Shown: positions 8,718 to 17,286 of the stretch, in pieces
Position numbering within the stretch: position 1 is the stretch's first letter
Layout: each line of letters opens with the position of its first letter
NCBI GenBank assembly: GCA_020831935.1
Contig: JAFIFR010000007.1
Span: 1 to 36,882, forward strand
DNA from: Alkalimonas sp.
GTDB lineage: Bacteria > Pseudomonadota > Gammaproteobacteria > Enterobacterales > Alteromonadaceae
DNA length: 36,882 nucleotides
Direction of reading: 5' to 3'
Notes under the pieces: model-generated
What the model was told of the DNA's origin: nothing
What the model saw: only the letters and a program-made list of their open reading frames with translations
Databases searched by the model: none
Position numbers and translations under genes: made by a program

Positions 8718-9626
8718 ATGCAAGACTTAAATGATCTCTATTACTTTGTTCAGGTGGTCGACCATGGTGGTTTTGCCCCGGCCAGCCGCGCGCTGGGCAT
8801 TGCCAAATCAAAGCTAAGTCGGCGCATTGCGCTGTTGGAGGAGCGACTGCAAGTGCGCTTGATTCAGCGCTCCAGTCGTCACTTTCAGGTAACCGATGTT
8901 GGCCAGCATTACCTGGAGCATTGTCGCGCCATGATGGTTGAAGCCGATGCGGCCCAGCAAGCGATTGAGCAGGCCCGGGCTGAGCCTTGCGGCAGCATTC
9001 GGCTGACCTGCCCGGTCGGGTTACTGCACTTTCATGTGGCGGATATGCTGGCGGATTTTATGCGTTTGTACCCAAAAATCACCGTGCATCTGGAAGCCAC
9101 CAACCGTCGGGTCGATGTGTTGGCAGAAGGGGTGGATTTGGCACTACGGGCCCGGCCGTTGCCGCTGGAAAGCAGTGATTTGGTGCTGCGGATCCTCTCT
9201 GATCGCGGCCAGTGTCTGGTGGCCAGCCCACAGCTGGTGGCGCAGCAAGGAGGCTTGCCAGCGCAGCCAGAAGAGCTGCTGCACTGGCCCAGCTTAAGTC
9301 GGGCCGGTGCGCATGAGCTGCATCAATGGCAGTTGCAGCATCAGGATGGCCGCCAGTTAAAACTGCCTTTTCAACCGCGCTACACCACCACCGATATGTT
9401 GGCGTTAAAAACTGCAGCGCTGTCAGGGGTTGGGGTGGTGCAATTGCCCTTGCTAATGCTGCAGCAAGAGTTGGCAGAGAAGCGTCTGGTGCAGCTGTTG
9501 CCCGACTGGGAACCCAGGCGTGAAGTCATTCACCTGGTGTTTCCATCCAGACGTGGTCTGCTGCCGGCCATTCGGGCACTGATTGATTTTTTGGTTGAGC
9601 GCTATGCCCGGATTATGGAAGATTGA
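8718..9626 (+). CDS. LysR-type transcriptional regulator, divergent from ycaC
   Basis: A 302-residue protein with an N-terminal winged helix-turn-helix (DLNDLYYFVQVVDHGGFAPASRALGIAKSKLSRRIALLEERLQVRLIQRSSR) and a C-terminal substrate-binding domain, of the subgroup that includes AaeR/DsdC-like and many redox-responsive regulators. The ORF track begins at GTG 8676, but ATG 8718 has AAGGA upstream and starts exactly where the family helix begins. Divergence from ycaC suggests control of ycaC and the genes after it. The inducer is unknown. Confidence 0.92.
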   Translation: MQDLNDLYYFVQVVDHGGFAPASRALGIAKSKLSRRIALLEERLQVRLIQRSSRHFQVTDVGQHYLEHCRAMMVEADAAQQAIEQARAEPCGSIRLTCPVGLLHFHVADMLADFMRLYPKITVHLEATNRRVDVLAEGVDLALRARPLPLESSDLVLRILSDRGQCLVASPQLVAQQGGLPAQPEELLHWPSLSRAGAHELHQWQLQHQDGRQLKLPFQPRYTTTDMLALKTAALSGVGVVQLPLLMLQQELAEKRLVQLLPDWEPRREVIHLVFPSRRGLLPAIRALIDFLVERYARIMED

Positions 9627-9722
9627 TCTGGCCTCATTGTTCTATTAAGTAGAATGTAATGATTATTATTATCCAATTTTATAATTCATCAGGCCTTTCT
9701 ATACTGTGCTCATCGACAACGT

Positions 9723-9750
9723 GGATCGTTGCTTGATCAGGCAAGCATCC
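9723..9750 (+). other. Stem-loop in the leader of the doxX gene
   Basis: GGATcgttGCTTG and CAAGCATCC can pair with a small bulge around a TGATCAGG loop, ending 20 bases before the doxX ATG and just before its GAGGA ribosome site. The upstream 60 bases are AT-rich with a TATACT that may be the -10. A role in expression is possible but not shown. Confidence 0.3.
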
Positions 9751-9770
9751 ACAAATAAACCGAGGAAAAG

Positions 9771-10223
9771 ATGATGAACAAAGCAATGGCATTACTGAAA
9801 AAATTGGCGGCAACCGAAGCGGGTTGGGGAGCATTGGCGCTTAGAGTACCAGTGGGTATTATTTTTGCGGCTCATGGCGCCCAGAAGTTATTCGGCTGGT
9901 TTGGCGGTCATGGCCTGGCAGGGACAGCCGGCTGGATGGAAAGCATTGGCCTGGCGCCGGGTATTCTGATGGCATTTTTAGCCGGCTCAGCCGAGTTCTT
10001 TGGCGGCATTGCGCTGGTCATTGGTTTGCTCACCCGGCCTGCAGCTGCAGTACTTGCCGTTACCATGCTGGTGGCGATATTCGCGGTCCACTTTGAAAAT
10101 GGCCTCTTTATGAGCAACAATGGGTACGAGTTTGGCCTGGCCTTGCTGGCAGCCAGTGTATCCTTGGCATTTAGCGGTGCTGGCAAAGCCTCGGTGGATG
10201 CCGCGCTAAGCCGTAGCTACTGA
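9771..10223 (+). CDS. DoxX family membrane protein
   Basis: A 150-residue protein with four hydrophobic segments and the DoxX hallmarks: RVPVGIIFAAHGAQKLFGWFGGHG at the N-terminus, then AFLAGSAEFFGGIALVIGLLTRPAA. Members are inner-membrane proteins. Some associate with oxidoreductases in sulfur or redox-stress pathways, but the function here is unknown. GAGGA lies seven bases before the first ATG of an ATGATG pair. It has its own terminator, so it is probably monocistronic. It sits between two LysR genes, near pirin and ycaC, a combination often seen in stress-inducible clusters. Confidence 0.85.
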   Translation: MMNKAMALLKKLAATEAGWGALALRVPVGIIFAAHGAQKLFGWFGGHGLAGTAGWMESIGLAPGILMAFLAGSAEFFGGIALVIGLLTRPAAAVLAVTMLVAIFAVHFENGLFMSNNGYEFGLALLAASVSLAFSGAGKASVDAALSRSY

Positions 10224-10238
10224 AATACGCAACTGAAT

Positions 10239-10269
10239 CAACCCGGCTCTGGCCGGGTTGTTCGCTTTT
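10239..10269 (+). terminator. Rho-independent terminator after doxX
   Basis: CAACCCGGC and GCCGGGTTG form a perfect 9-bp stem with a 4-base loop, followed by TTCGCTTTT. It begins 16 bases past the doxX stop and ends before the ribosome site of the next gene. Confidence 0.75.
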
Positions 10270-10288
10270 AACCAACAGGGAGTCTCCG

Positions 10289-11200
10289 ATGGCCCGTTCA
10301 ACTCTAGAACAATGGCGCATGTTTAAAGCGGTGGCCGAACATGGTGGTTTTCATCAGGCCGCGGAAGCTGTGTTTAAAAGTCAGTCCAGCATTCACCATG
10401 CGGTCCATAAGTTAGAGGCTGTGCTGGGAGTGACACTACTTCAGGTGGAGGGGCGCAAAACCCAGTTGACTGCAGCCGGTGAGCAGTTGCTGCGGCGCAT
10501 CAACTTTTTGCTGACCGAAGCCGAGCGGATGGAGCAGGTGGCTTTGAACCTACAAGCCGGGGTGGAATCGACACTTTGCATCGCCGTGGATGAAGCCTTC
10601 CCGCGTGCTGTGTTGTTTCAAACATTAAGCGCAGTGTCGCATGAATACCCGCTGATCCGCATTGAGCTGATGGAAACGGTGTTAGCCGGTGCCAATGAGT
10701 TGCTGGCGCAGGGCAAAGCCGAAATTGCCGTCTCACCTTTTACGCTGGCTGATAACTTAAGCGAAGACATTTGCCAGGTTGAGTTTGTCGCAGTGGCAGG
10801 CAGCCAGCACCCACTGCATCAACTGGAGCGTGCGCTGACGCTGGAGGATTTAAAGGAGTGCCGTCAGATCGTGCTGCGTGATTCAGGCAAAGCTCGCAGC
10901 AAAGAGCATGGCTGGCTTGGCTCGGAGCAGCGCTGGACTGTCAGTCATGTTGGTACGTCCATCGAGTTGCTGCTGCAACAACTTGGTTTTGCCTGGCTGC
11001 CGCGCCATGCGGTGACCCCCTATCTGGCAACGGGCCAACTGAAGTTATTGCCGCTGCCAAGAGGTAAAGAGCGCAGCATGACATTTTATCTGAACTTTAA
11101 CGATGCCGAGTCTTTAGGGCCGGTCGCCAGAACCTTCCTGGGGCACCTGAGGTATCTGACGCAAAATTCCGGGCTTGCGGCGGCTGACACAAGCTCTTAG
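10289..11200 (+). CDS. LysR-type transcriptional regulator
   Basis: A 303-residue protein with an N-terminal helix-turn-helix (LEQWRMFKAVAEHGGFHQAAEAVFKSQSSIHHAVHKLEAVLGVTLL) and a LysR substrate domain (TLCIAVDEAFPRAVLFQTL to the C-terminus). The ribosome site is AGGGAG before ATG. It lies on the same strand as doxX but after a terminator, and 36 bases before the DUF924 gene, so it may be co-transcribed with the latter. The target is unknown. Confidence 0.9.
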   Translation: MARSTLEQWRMFKAVAEHGGFHQAAEAVFKSQSSIHHAVHKLEAVLGVTLLQVEGRKTQLTAAGEQLLRRINFLLTEAERMEQVALNLQAGVESTLCIAVDEAFPRAVLFQTLSAVSHEYPLIRIELMETVLAGANELLAQGKAEIAVSPFTLADNLSEDICQVEFVAVAGSQHPLHQLERALTLEDLKECRQIVLRDSGKARSKEHGWLGSEQRWTVSHVGTSIELLLQQLGFAWLPRHAVTPYLATGQLKLLPLPRGKERSMTFYLNFNDAESLGPVARTFLGHLRYLTQNSGLAAADTSS

Positions 11201-11236
11201 TATGAAAACATCCACCCAACAATTGGAGGTCGATGG

Positions 11237-11782
11237 ATGAAAACCATGCTCAATACGGTACTGACGTTCTGGTTTGAAGAGTTGAACAAAGAACAGTGGT
11301 TTGTCAAAGATCCAGAGCTGGATCAGCAGATCCGCGATGTGTTTGGTAGTTTGCATCACATGGCCGCCCGTTGTGAGCTTTACCCCTGGCGGCAAGAGCC
11401 GCGGGGGCGTCTGGCTGAAATTATTGTGCTTGATCAGTTTTCCCGCAATATCTACCGCGACAGTGCGCAGGCCTTTGCCTGCGATCCCTTAGCGCTCGGT
11501 TTGGCGCAGGAAGCCATTAATTTAGGGCTGGATCAAGAACTAACGCCCACCGAACAAAGCTTTCTCTACCTGCCTTTTATGCACAGTGAATCGTTGGCCA
11601 TTCATGATGTGGCGATGCGTCTGTACGATCAAGAGGGGTTGGAAGACAACCTGCAGTTTGAAATCAAGCACCGCGACATCATCGAGCGCTTTGGCCGCTA
11701 CCCGCATCGCAATGCCCTGTTGGGGCGAACCTCCACCGAAGAAGAGCTGGCATTTTTACAACAGCCTGGCTCTGGATTTTAA
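11237..11782 (+). CDS. DUF924 family protein
   Basis: This 181-residue protein carries the DUF924 pattern: VLTFWFEEL near the start, PRGRLAEIIVLDQFSRNIYRD in the middle, LPFMHSE, and FGRYPHRNALLGRTSTEEELAFL near the end. The domain is all-helical and TPR-like. It is widespread in proteobacteria and has no established activity. The start has GGAGG at seven bases. The second ATG (not the overlapping one at 11233 in another frame) gives the family N-terminus. Confidence 0.9.
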   Translation: MKTMLNTVLTFWFEELNKEQWFVKDPELDQQIRDVFGSLHHMAARCELYPWRQEPRGRLAEIIVLDQFSRNIYRDSAQAFACDPLALGLAQEAINLGLDQELTPTEQSFLYLPFMHSESLAIHDVAMRLYDQEGLEDNLQFEIKHRDIIERFGRYPHRNALLGRTSTEEELAFLQQPGSGF

Positions 11783-11960
11783 ACCCTGGCTGGGTTGCTC
11801 TCATTGTGTGAGCTGGGACTAAAAGAATCGGGTTGGTTATTTTTTCGCCAGATTTAACATTCCGCACTATACTTGACAAACGGACGTGGTTTTTCCGACA
11901 CCGCGATCGGTAGCCGCTGCTGATCGTATTTGACACTTGTCTGACCAAGCTGAGGGCTGG

Positions 11961-12521
11961 ATGATGATAAGACGTTATTTTATTAGCGATGATTTAGATG
12001 ATTTGGAAGCCATAGAACACGAACTAGAAGCCAAGGGCATCGATACACCGCAAATTCATGTGCTGAGCGAGCAAGATGCGGAAGTGGAACTGCATCACTT
12101 GCATGAGGTATCGCCTGTACTGAAAAGCGATGTGGTGCACAGCACCGAAGTTGGTGCCGTGGCTGGGGTGATTCTTGCCGCTGTGGTTTTGCTGGTTGCT
12201 TACTTTAGCGGTTGGACCGACACTGCGGCTGGCTGGGTGCCTTTTATTTTCCTGGCCATTGTGGTGCTGGGGTTTTGCACCTGGGAAGGCGGTTTCATTG
12301 GCATTCAGGAGCCCAATATTCACTTTAAACGTTTCCAGCAAGTGCTGAGCGAAGGCAAGCATGTGCTTTTTATTGATATCGATCCAGAGCAAGAAGCGGT
12401 GGTGAAGAAAGTGGTTCGCCGACATCCGAAGTTGCAAAATGCCGGCACCGGAGAAGCAGCACCTGGCTGGGTGGTGCGAGCTCAAATTTATTTCAAGCGC
12501 TTTGTCAAAGCCATGCCCTGA
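11961..12521 (+). CDS. Two-helix membrane protein of unknown function
   Basis: A protein of about 186 residues that I do not assign to a characterised family. The soluble N-terminus (about 60 residues) begins MMIRRYFISDDLDDLEAIEHELEAKGI and reads like a ferredoxin-type or ACT-like sensor fold. Two hydrophobic segments follow (VGAVAGVILAAVVLLVAYF and AGWVPFIFLAIVVLGFCTW), then GGFIGIQEPN and an acidic/basic C-terminal part (HVLFIDIDPEQEAVVKKVVRRHPKL). The pattern suggests a cytoplasmic domain on each side of a helical hairpin. The ORF track starts at TTG 11937. GAGGG is better placed for ATG 11961 or 11964. It stands alone between DUF924 and the oxidase operon. Confidence 0.75.
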   Translation: MMIRRYFISDDLDDLEAIEHELEAKGIDTPQIHVLSEQDAEVELHHLHEVSPVLKSDVVHSTEVGAVAGVILAAVVLLVAYFSGWTDTAAGWVPFIFLAIVVLGFCTWEGGFIGIQEPNIHFKRFQQVLSEGKHVLFIDIDPEQEAVVKKVVRRHPKLQNAGTGEAAPGWVVRAQIYFKRFVKAMP

Positions 12522-12529
12522 TAGCCCCA

Positions 12530-12566
12530 CAGCCAGTGCAGCGGCCATCTGTTGCTGCATTGGCTG
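12530..12566 (+). other. Strong hairpin after the two-helix membrane protein gene
   Basis: CAGCCAGTGCAGC and GCTGCATTGGCTG pair over 13 positions (one G-T) with an 11-base loop, eight bases after the stop codon. No T run follows on either strand, so it is not a classical intrinsic terminator. It may protect or process the 3' end. The remaining 190 bases before the oxidase operon hold no gene that I can support. Confidence 0.5.
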
Positions 12567-12755
12567 TAACTCCCACATTTACTACCAATTTTCTTGATGC
12601 AACTTGTGCAAGCTCTGCATTTATGACCTATAGTGACAGAACAGGCGAAAAAGTGTTCGATGGACTGACAGCCAAACAATAGCGGCGGTCCTCGAGTGGT
12701 CTGAAGTCCGATTCCTCTGTTTGCATTAGTACCCGTTACGTTTGCTGATTAAAGG

Positions 12756-14144
12756 ATGAGCCGGATTATGGCGATTGCACTTATTATTCTGCTGTTGATC
12801 ATCGGTACCGTCATTTTTCACGTCGTCAGTCCCTGGTATTTCACTCCGCTTGCTTCCAATTGGTCGACCATCGACAGTACTGTTTCTTTGACCTTCTGGA
12901 TTACCGGCTTCGTCTTTGTGGCTGTGAACTTGTTCCTGGTCTATGTGCTGGTGCGTTACCGCAGTCGCCCGGGATTAAAAGCCGATTACGAGCCAGAAAA
13001 CAAAAAGCTGGAAGGCTGGTTAACCCTGGTCACGACCATCGGGATTGCCGCTATGTTGGCGCCAGGCTTGTATGTCTGGGGCCAGTTTGTCAAACCACCG
13101 GATGACGCCATGGTGGTGGAAGCCGTTGGTCAGCAATGGCACTGGAGTTATCGTTTTCCCGGCGAGGATGGTGTGCTCGGCAAGGTCGATAACCGTGCCA
13201 TCAGCGAAACCAACCCCTTTGGCCTGGACCCAACGGATCCGGCCAGTCGCGATGATGTGCTGATCTTCAGCAACGAGCTGGTGCTGCCGGTGGACCGCCC
13301 GGTCAAATTGCTGCTGCGTTCCAAAGATGTATTGCACAACTTCACGGTGCCTCAGTTCCGCGTCAAGATGGATATGGTACCGGGCATTTCCAGTTATCTC
13401 TGGTTTACCCCAACCCGTACCGGCGAGTTCGATGTGATGTGCCAGGAGCTGTGTGGCATTGGTCATTATGCGATGCGTGGTCGGGTGGTGGTGAAAGAGC
13501 AATCCGACTTCGATGCCTGGCTGGCGCGTCAAGTCACTTTTGCCCAGACTCAGCACCACACCGAAGGCGATGTGGCCTTGGGGCAGGCACAGTACATGGT
13601 TTGTGCCGCCTGCCATGGCATCCAGGGTGAAGGCAATGAAGGACTGCATGCCCCCAGGTTGGCGGGGCAGGATTTGTGGTATCTGCAACGTCAGCTGAAA
13701 AATTACCAGCAAGGGATCCGCGGCACAGCCGAAGGCGATGTCTTTGGTGGTCAGATGATTGCGATGGCCAATCTGGTTAGCGACGAGCAAAACATGCAGC
13801 ACCTGCTGGCTTACATTGGCTCTTTGCCGGAGCCTGCTAGAGTGGCTGCCGAAGGGGATCTGAGACGCGGGAAACAGCTGTACCGCAATTGTGTGCATTG
13901 CCACGGCGAGCAGGCCGAAGGCAGCTTCCATATGAATGCGCCCCGGCTGGCTGGTTTGGAGCCCTGGTACCTGAGCCGGCAGATCGAGTATTTCCGTGAC
14001 CGGGTTCGCGGTGGTCACCGGGATGATTTTTATGGCGCCCAAATGAGCTTGTTGGTGCAGTCGCTGCGTTCAGAAGAAGACATCGCTGATCTGGTGGCTT
14101 ACATCAATTCATTGCAACCTGAGCAGCTGGCAAGGAGAGACTGA
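12756..14144 (+). CDS. coxM: Cytochrome c oxidase subunit II fused to two cytochrome c domains
   Basis: A 462-residue protein. Two N-terminal transmembrane helices (about 5-27 and 45-68, with a further hydrophobic stretch near 90-110) precede the cupredoxin domain with a complete CuA site: an upstream H in LHNF, and C229, C233, H237 and M240 in CQELCGIGHYAM. Two c-type haem motifs follow, CAACH (about 283) and CVHCH (about 379), each with a downstream methionine candidate. It accepts electrons from soluble or membrane donors on the periplasmic side and feeds subunit I. One fused haem domain is usual in caa3 enzymes, and two is less common. ATG 12756 sits right on AAAGG. ATG 12768 has better spacing and may be the true start. 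The TGA overlaps the next ATG by one base. Confidence 0.93.
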   Translation: MSRIMAIALIILLLIIGTVIFHVVSPWYFTPLASNWSTIDSTVSLTFWITGFVFVAVNLFLVYVLVRYRSRPGLKADYEPENKKLEGWLTLVTTIGIAAMLAPGLYVWGQFVKPPDDAMVVEAVGQQWHWSYRFPGEDGVLGKVDNRAISETNPFGLDPTDPASRDDVLIFSNELVLPVDRPVKLLLRSKDVLHNFTVPQFRVKMDMVPGISSYLWFTPTRTGEFDVMCQELCGIGHYAMRGRVVVKEQSDFDAWLARQVTFAQTQHHTEGDVALGQAQYMVCAACHGIQGEGNEGLHAPRLAGQDLWYLQRQLKNYQQGIRGTAEGDVFGGQMIAMANLVSDEQNMQHLLAYIGSLPEPARVAAEGDLRRGKQLYRNCVHCHGEQAEGSFHMNAPRLAGLEPWYLSRQIEYFRDRVRGGHRDDFYGAQMSLLVQSLRSEEDIADLVAYINSLQPEQLARRD

Positions 14145-15907
14145 TGACAGAAACAGCAATTGCCGATCATGCCGATGAGCATCACCCAAGCAGTTTTGCC
14201 AGTAAATACATCTGGAGTCAGGATCACAAAGTTATCGCCATTCAATACAGCCTTACCGCCATCTTTGTTGGCTTGGTTGCTCTGGTGTTGTCTGCCCTGA
14301 TGCGGTTGCAGCTGGGGTTTCCGGATCACTTTTCGTTTATTAGCCCTGAGTCCTACCTGCAGTTTGTGACCATGCATGGCATGATCATGGTGGTTTACCT
14401 GCTGACCGCCTTACTGCTTGGTGGCTTTGGGAACTACCTGATCCCCTTGATGATTGGAGCCAGGGATATGGTGTTCCCGCTGCTGAATATGCTGAGCTTT
14501 TGGACCTATCTGTTGTCGGTATTGGTGTTGCTGGCCAGCTTCTTCGTGCCAGGGGGGCCTACGGGTGCTGGCTGGACCCTGTACCCACCGCAAGCGATTT
14601 TACCCGGCACGCCAGGTCACGACTGGGGCATCTTATTGATGCTGATCTCATTGGGGATTTTTATTGTTGCTTTTACCATGGGAGGCCTGAATTACGTCTG
14701 TACCATTTTGCAAGCCCGCACCAAAGGCATGACCCTGATGCGGATGCCTCTGACCATCTGGGGCATTTTTGTGGCGACTATTATGGGCCTGCTGGCTTTC
14801 CCGGCCTTACTGGTCAGTGCCATTATGATGTTTATGGACAAAGTGGTGGGCACCAGTTTCTTCATGCCGGCCATTTTGTCGATGGGCGAGGTACTGGACC
14901 ACACCGGCGGTAGCCCGATTTTGTTTCAACACTTGTTCTGGTTCTTTGGTCACCCCGAAGTCTATATTGTTGCTTTGCCGGCGTTTGGCATCGTATCCGA
15001 TATCCTGGCAACCCATGCCCGTAAAAATATTTTTGGCTACCGGATGATGGTCTGGGCCATTGTGGTGATTGGCTTGCTGAGCTTTGTCGTTTGGGCGCAT
15101 CATATGTACGTCAGCGGCATGAACCCCTATTTTGGTTTCTTCTTTGCCACCACCACCCTCATTATCGCCGTGCCGACAGCGCTGAAGGTGTACAACTGGA
15201 TCCTGACGCTGTGGCGAGGCAATATCCAGCTGACTTTGCCGATGCTTTTTGCCATTGGTTTTATTTTTACCTTTATCCATGGTGGTTTAAGCGGTTTATT
15301 TTTGGGCAATGTGGTGATCGATCTGCCCTTGTCCGACACCTACTTTGTGGTGGGTCACTTCCACATGGTGATGGGCTTGTCGCCCATCCTGGTGCTGTAT
15401 GCCGCCATTTACCACTGGTTCCCGAAAGTAACGGGCCGCATGCTGCATACGGGCCTGGGGAAGGTGCATTTCTGGGCGACCTTAATCGGCGCTTATTCGG
15501 TGTTCTTACCGATGCATTACCTTGGCATGCTGGGTTTACCGCGGCGTTATTTTGGCATGGCGGGTACCGAGTACATCCCGGAGTCGGCCCACCTGCTGAA
15601 CGCCAATATTACGGTAGCAGCCATTCTGGTGGCGGTGGTGCAGCTGGTGTTTATTGCCAATGTCATCGTCAGTCTGCGCCGTGGCGAAAAAGCCCCGGCC
15701 AACCCCTGGGGCGCGACGACGCTGGAGTGGCAAACACCAGACAACCCACCAACCCATGGCAACTGGGGGCCGGCATTGCCGGTGGTGCATCGTTGGGCCT
15801 ATGACTTCAGCGTGCCTGGCGCAAAAGACGACTTTATCCCGCAAAATGTTCCGAATAGTGCGGTGGAGGTCACAGATGCGAAGGCCTTTGCGGAGGCAGG
15901 ACAATGA
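14144..15907 (+). CDS. coxN: Cytochrome c oxidase subunit I
   Basis: A 587-residue haem-copper oxidase subunit I of about twelve helices. Ligands are recognisable: MHGMIMV for low-spin haem, WFFGHPEVYIVALPAFG with the CuB histidine, the cross-linked tyrosine and the D-channel glutamate, WAHHMYVSGM for the other CuB histidines, and VVGHFHMVMG for both haem histidines. This makes it an A-family (aa3-type) proton-pumping oxidase. AAGGAGAG precedes the ATG, which overlaps the subunit II stop (TGATG). Its own stop overlaps the next gene by ATGA. The C-terminal tail (EWQTPDNPPTHGNW) is typical of bacterial CtaD/CoxN. Confidence 0.96.
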   Translation: MTETAIADHADEHHPSSFASKYIWSQDHKVIAIQYSLTAIFVGLVALVLSALMRLQLGFPDHFSFISPESYLQFVTMHGMIMVVYLLTALLLGGFGNYLIPLMIGARDMVFPLLNMLSFWTYLLSVLVLLASFFVPGGPTGAGWTLYPPQAILPGTPGHDWGILLMLISLGIFIVAFTMGGLNYVCTILQARTKGMTLMRMPLTIWGIFVATIMGLLAFPALLVSAIMMFMDKVVGTSFFMPAILSMGEVLDHTGGSPILFQHLFWFFGHPEVYIVALPAFGIVSDILATHARKNIFGYRMMVWAIVVIGLLSFVVWAHHMYVSGMNPYFGFFFATTTLIIAVPTALKVYNWILTLWRGNIQLTLPMLFAIGFIFTFIHGGLSGLFLGNVVIDLPLSDTYFVVGHFHMVMGLSPILVLYAAIYHWFPKVTGRMLHTGLGKVHFWATLIGAYSVFLPMHYLGMLGLPRRYFGMAGTEYIPESAHLLNANITVAAILVAVVQLVFIANVIVSLRRGEKAPANPWGATTLEWQTPDNPPTHGNWGPALPVVHRWAYDFSVPGAKDDFIPQNVPNSAVEVTDAKAFAEAGQ

Positions 15908-16584
15908 GCTTAATTGGCAAATTGATGGAAAAGCCCTGGCTGGCGCAACCAGAAGGAATGGATCCGGCGCTGCTGGTTGCACCCAATACAGGTTGGCCTG
16001 CCCGCACGGCGCTGCGTTTTTTCCTGGGGACTGTCACCGTTATTTTCTTTTTGTTTATCATGACATTGCTAGGGCGATCGCAAATGGGCGACTTTCATGC
16101 GCTGGCGGGCGAGCCCTGGCTGCCCTTTGACCGGCCGGTGCAGTTGTGGTGGAACAGTGCCATTTTGCTGCTAAGCAGCATCGCCATGCATGCTGGCCTG
16201 TGGCTGGCTCGTCAAAACCGGCTGCAAGCCTCTTTGCTGGCGGTAATGCTGGCCGTGGTACTGGTGCTGGGCTTTATGCTGGCGCAGGGCTACGTCTGGC
16301 AGCAACTCGCTGTGGCAGGCTTTGGCCTGACTACCAACCCGGCCAGCAGTTACTTTTACCTGCTGACAGCCGTGCACCTGGTGCACTTGCTGGGTGGGGT
16401 GGTGGCGCTGAGCGGCTTGTTGCGACGCTATTGGCAGCAGCACAGTCAGGCCCGCATTGTGGCTGGATTAACGCTTTGCACCACCTATTGGCACTATTTG
16501 TTTGGTATCTGGCTGGTGCTCTTTGCGCTGTTAACCAGCTCGGCCGGAACCATCGATTCACTGGCTGCCTTGTGCGGCTTCTAA
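15904..16584 (+). CDS. coxO: Cytochrome c oxidase subunit III-like protein (first paralogue)
   Basis: A 226-residue protein with five hydrophobic segments. The HLVHLLGGVVAL and TYWHYLFGIWLVLF stretches match the helix pairs of oxidase subunit III, but overall it is diverged from the canonical protein encoded next. Two subunit III genes in tandem resemble coxO and coxP of the alternative oxidase operon coxMNOP described in Bradyrhizobium. By analogy it would pack against subunit I in the membrane. ATG overlaps the subunit I stop, with GGAGG upstream. The symbol is by analogy of gene order. Confidence 0.82.
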   Translation: MSLIGKLMEKPWLAQPEGMDPALLVAPNTGWPARTALRFFLGTVTVIFFLFIMTLLGRSQMGDFHALAGEPWLPFDRPVQLWWNSAILLLSSIAMHAGLWLARQNRLQASLLAVMLAVVLVLGFMLAQGYVWQQLAVAGFGLTTNPASSYFYLLTAVHLVHLLGGVVALSGLLRRYWQQHSQARIVAGLTLCTTYWHYLFGIWLVLFALLTSSAGTIDSLAALCGF

Positions 16585-16594
16585 GGAGAATGCA

Positions 16595-17278
16595 ATGAGC
16601 CCTGATGAAGCCAAGAGCAACTTTGCCAATCGTCCCGATGGCTGGTCCGGGGTAGTAGCGGATTGGTCCGATGATCAGCGCACCTTTCGGATGTCCTGGG
16701 GCAAGCTGATGATGTGGGGCTTCCTGCTGGGGGATACCTTTATCTTCAGTATTTTCCTGATTGCCTACATGAATGTTCGTTGGTCGGCAGCCGAAGCCTG
16801 GCCCAATGTCAGCGAAGTTTTTGCCCTGACGGTGGCCGGTCAAACGATTCCGCTGCTGCTGATTGCTATTATGACTTTCATTCTGATCACCAGCAGCGGC
16901 ACCATGGCGATGGCAGTGAGTTGCGCCTACCGCGGTTTGCGGCGGCAAGCGGCTTGGTTGATGCTGGCTACCGCTGTGCTGGGCATCTGTTTTGTCGGCA
17001 TGCAGGTGTTTGAATGGAGTAAATTGATTGAAGATGGGGTTCGCCCCTGGGGCAACCCGATGGGGGCGGAACAGTTTGGTGCTGCCTTCTTTATGATCAC
17101 CGGCTTTCATGGGCTGCATGTAACCGGTGGCGTCATTTACCTGCTGGTGGTGGCCTGGCGCTTGCACCGGGGCCATTACGAGAAAAAGGGCTATGAAATC
17201 GTCGAGATTACCGGCTTGTACTGGCACTTCGTCGATTTGGTCTGGGTGTTTATTTTTGCATTTTTCTATCTCTGGTGA
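16595..17278 (+). CDS. coxP: Cytochrome c oxidase subunit III (second paralogue)
   Basis: A 227-residue, five-helix subunit III. LMMWGFLLGDTFIFSIFLIAY, GMQVFEWSKLI, FFMITGFHGLHVTGGVIYLL and GLYWHFVDLVWVFIFAFFYLW are the diagnostic segments. Subunit III stabilises the binuclear centre and proton uptake by subunit I. The gene follows the first subunit III paralogue by ten bases, with AAGGAGA before the ATG. The presence of both suggests each fills a separate position in the complex or that one replaces the N-terminal part. This is inference. Confidence 0.92.
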   Translation: MSPDEAKSNFANRPDGWSGVVADWSDDQRTFRMSWGKLMMWGFLLGDTFIFSIFLIAYMNVRWSAAEAWPNVSEVFALTVAGQTIPLLLIAIMTFILITSSGTMAMAVSCAYRGLRRQAAWLMLATAVLGICFVGMQVFEWSKLIEDGVRPWGNPMGAEQFGAAFFMITGFHGLHVTGGVIYLLVVAWRLHRGHYEKKGYEIVEITGLYWHFVDLVWVFIFAFFYLW

Positions 17279-17286
17279 GGTGTGCT

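Noticed and set aside
11783-11960. Terminator and promoter in the gap after DUF924 (TTATTTTTT and TTGACA)
   Set aside because: The T run has no good stem directly before it, and TTGACA has no matching -10 at 16-18 bases.
12530-12566. Intrinsic terminator after the two-helix membrane protein gene
   Set aside because: The stem is strong, but no T run follows on either strand, so it is listed only as a hairpin.
12680-12720. Sequence resembling the 3' half of a tRNA (GGTCCTCGAGTGGTCTGAAGTCCGATTCC)
   Set aside because: No acceptor stem or anticodon arm can be built around it, and there is no CCA end. Chance similarity.
13020-14042. 340-residue minus-strand ORF
   Set aside because: It is the antisense shadow of the subunit II gene, whose CuA and haem motifs are unmistakable. 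It has no recognisable domain.
16331-17227. 298-residue minus-strand ORF
   Set aside because: Antisense to the two subunit III genes. Low-complexity, proline/glutamine/histidine-rich translation typical of a shadow frame.
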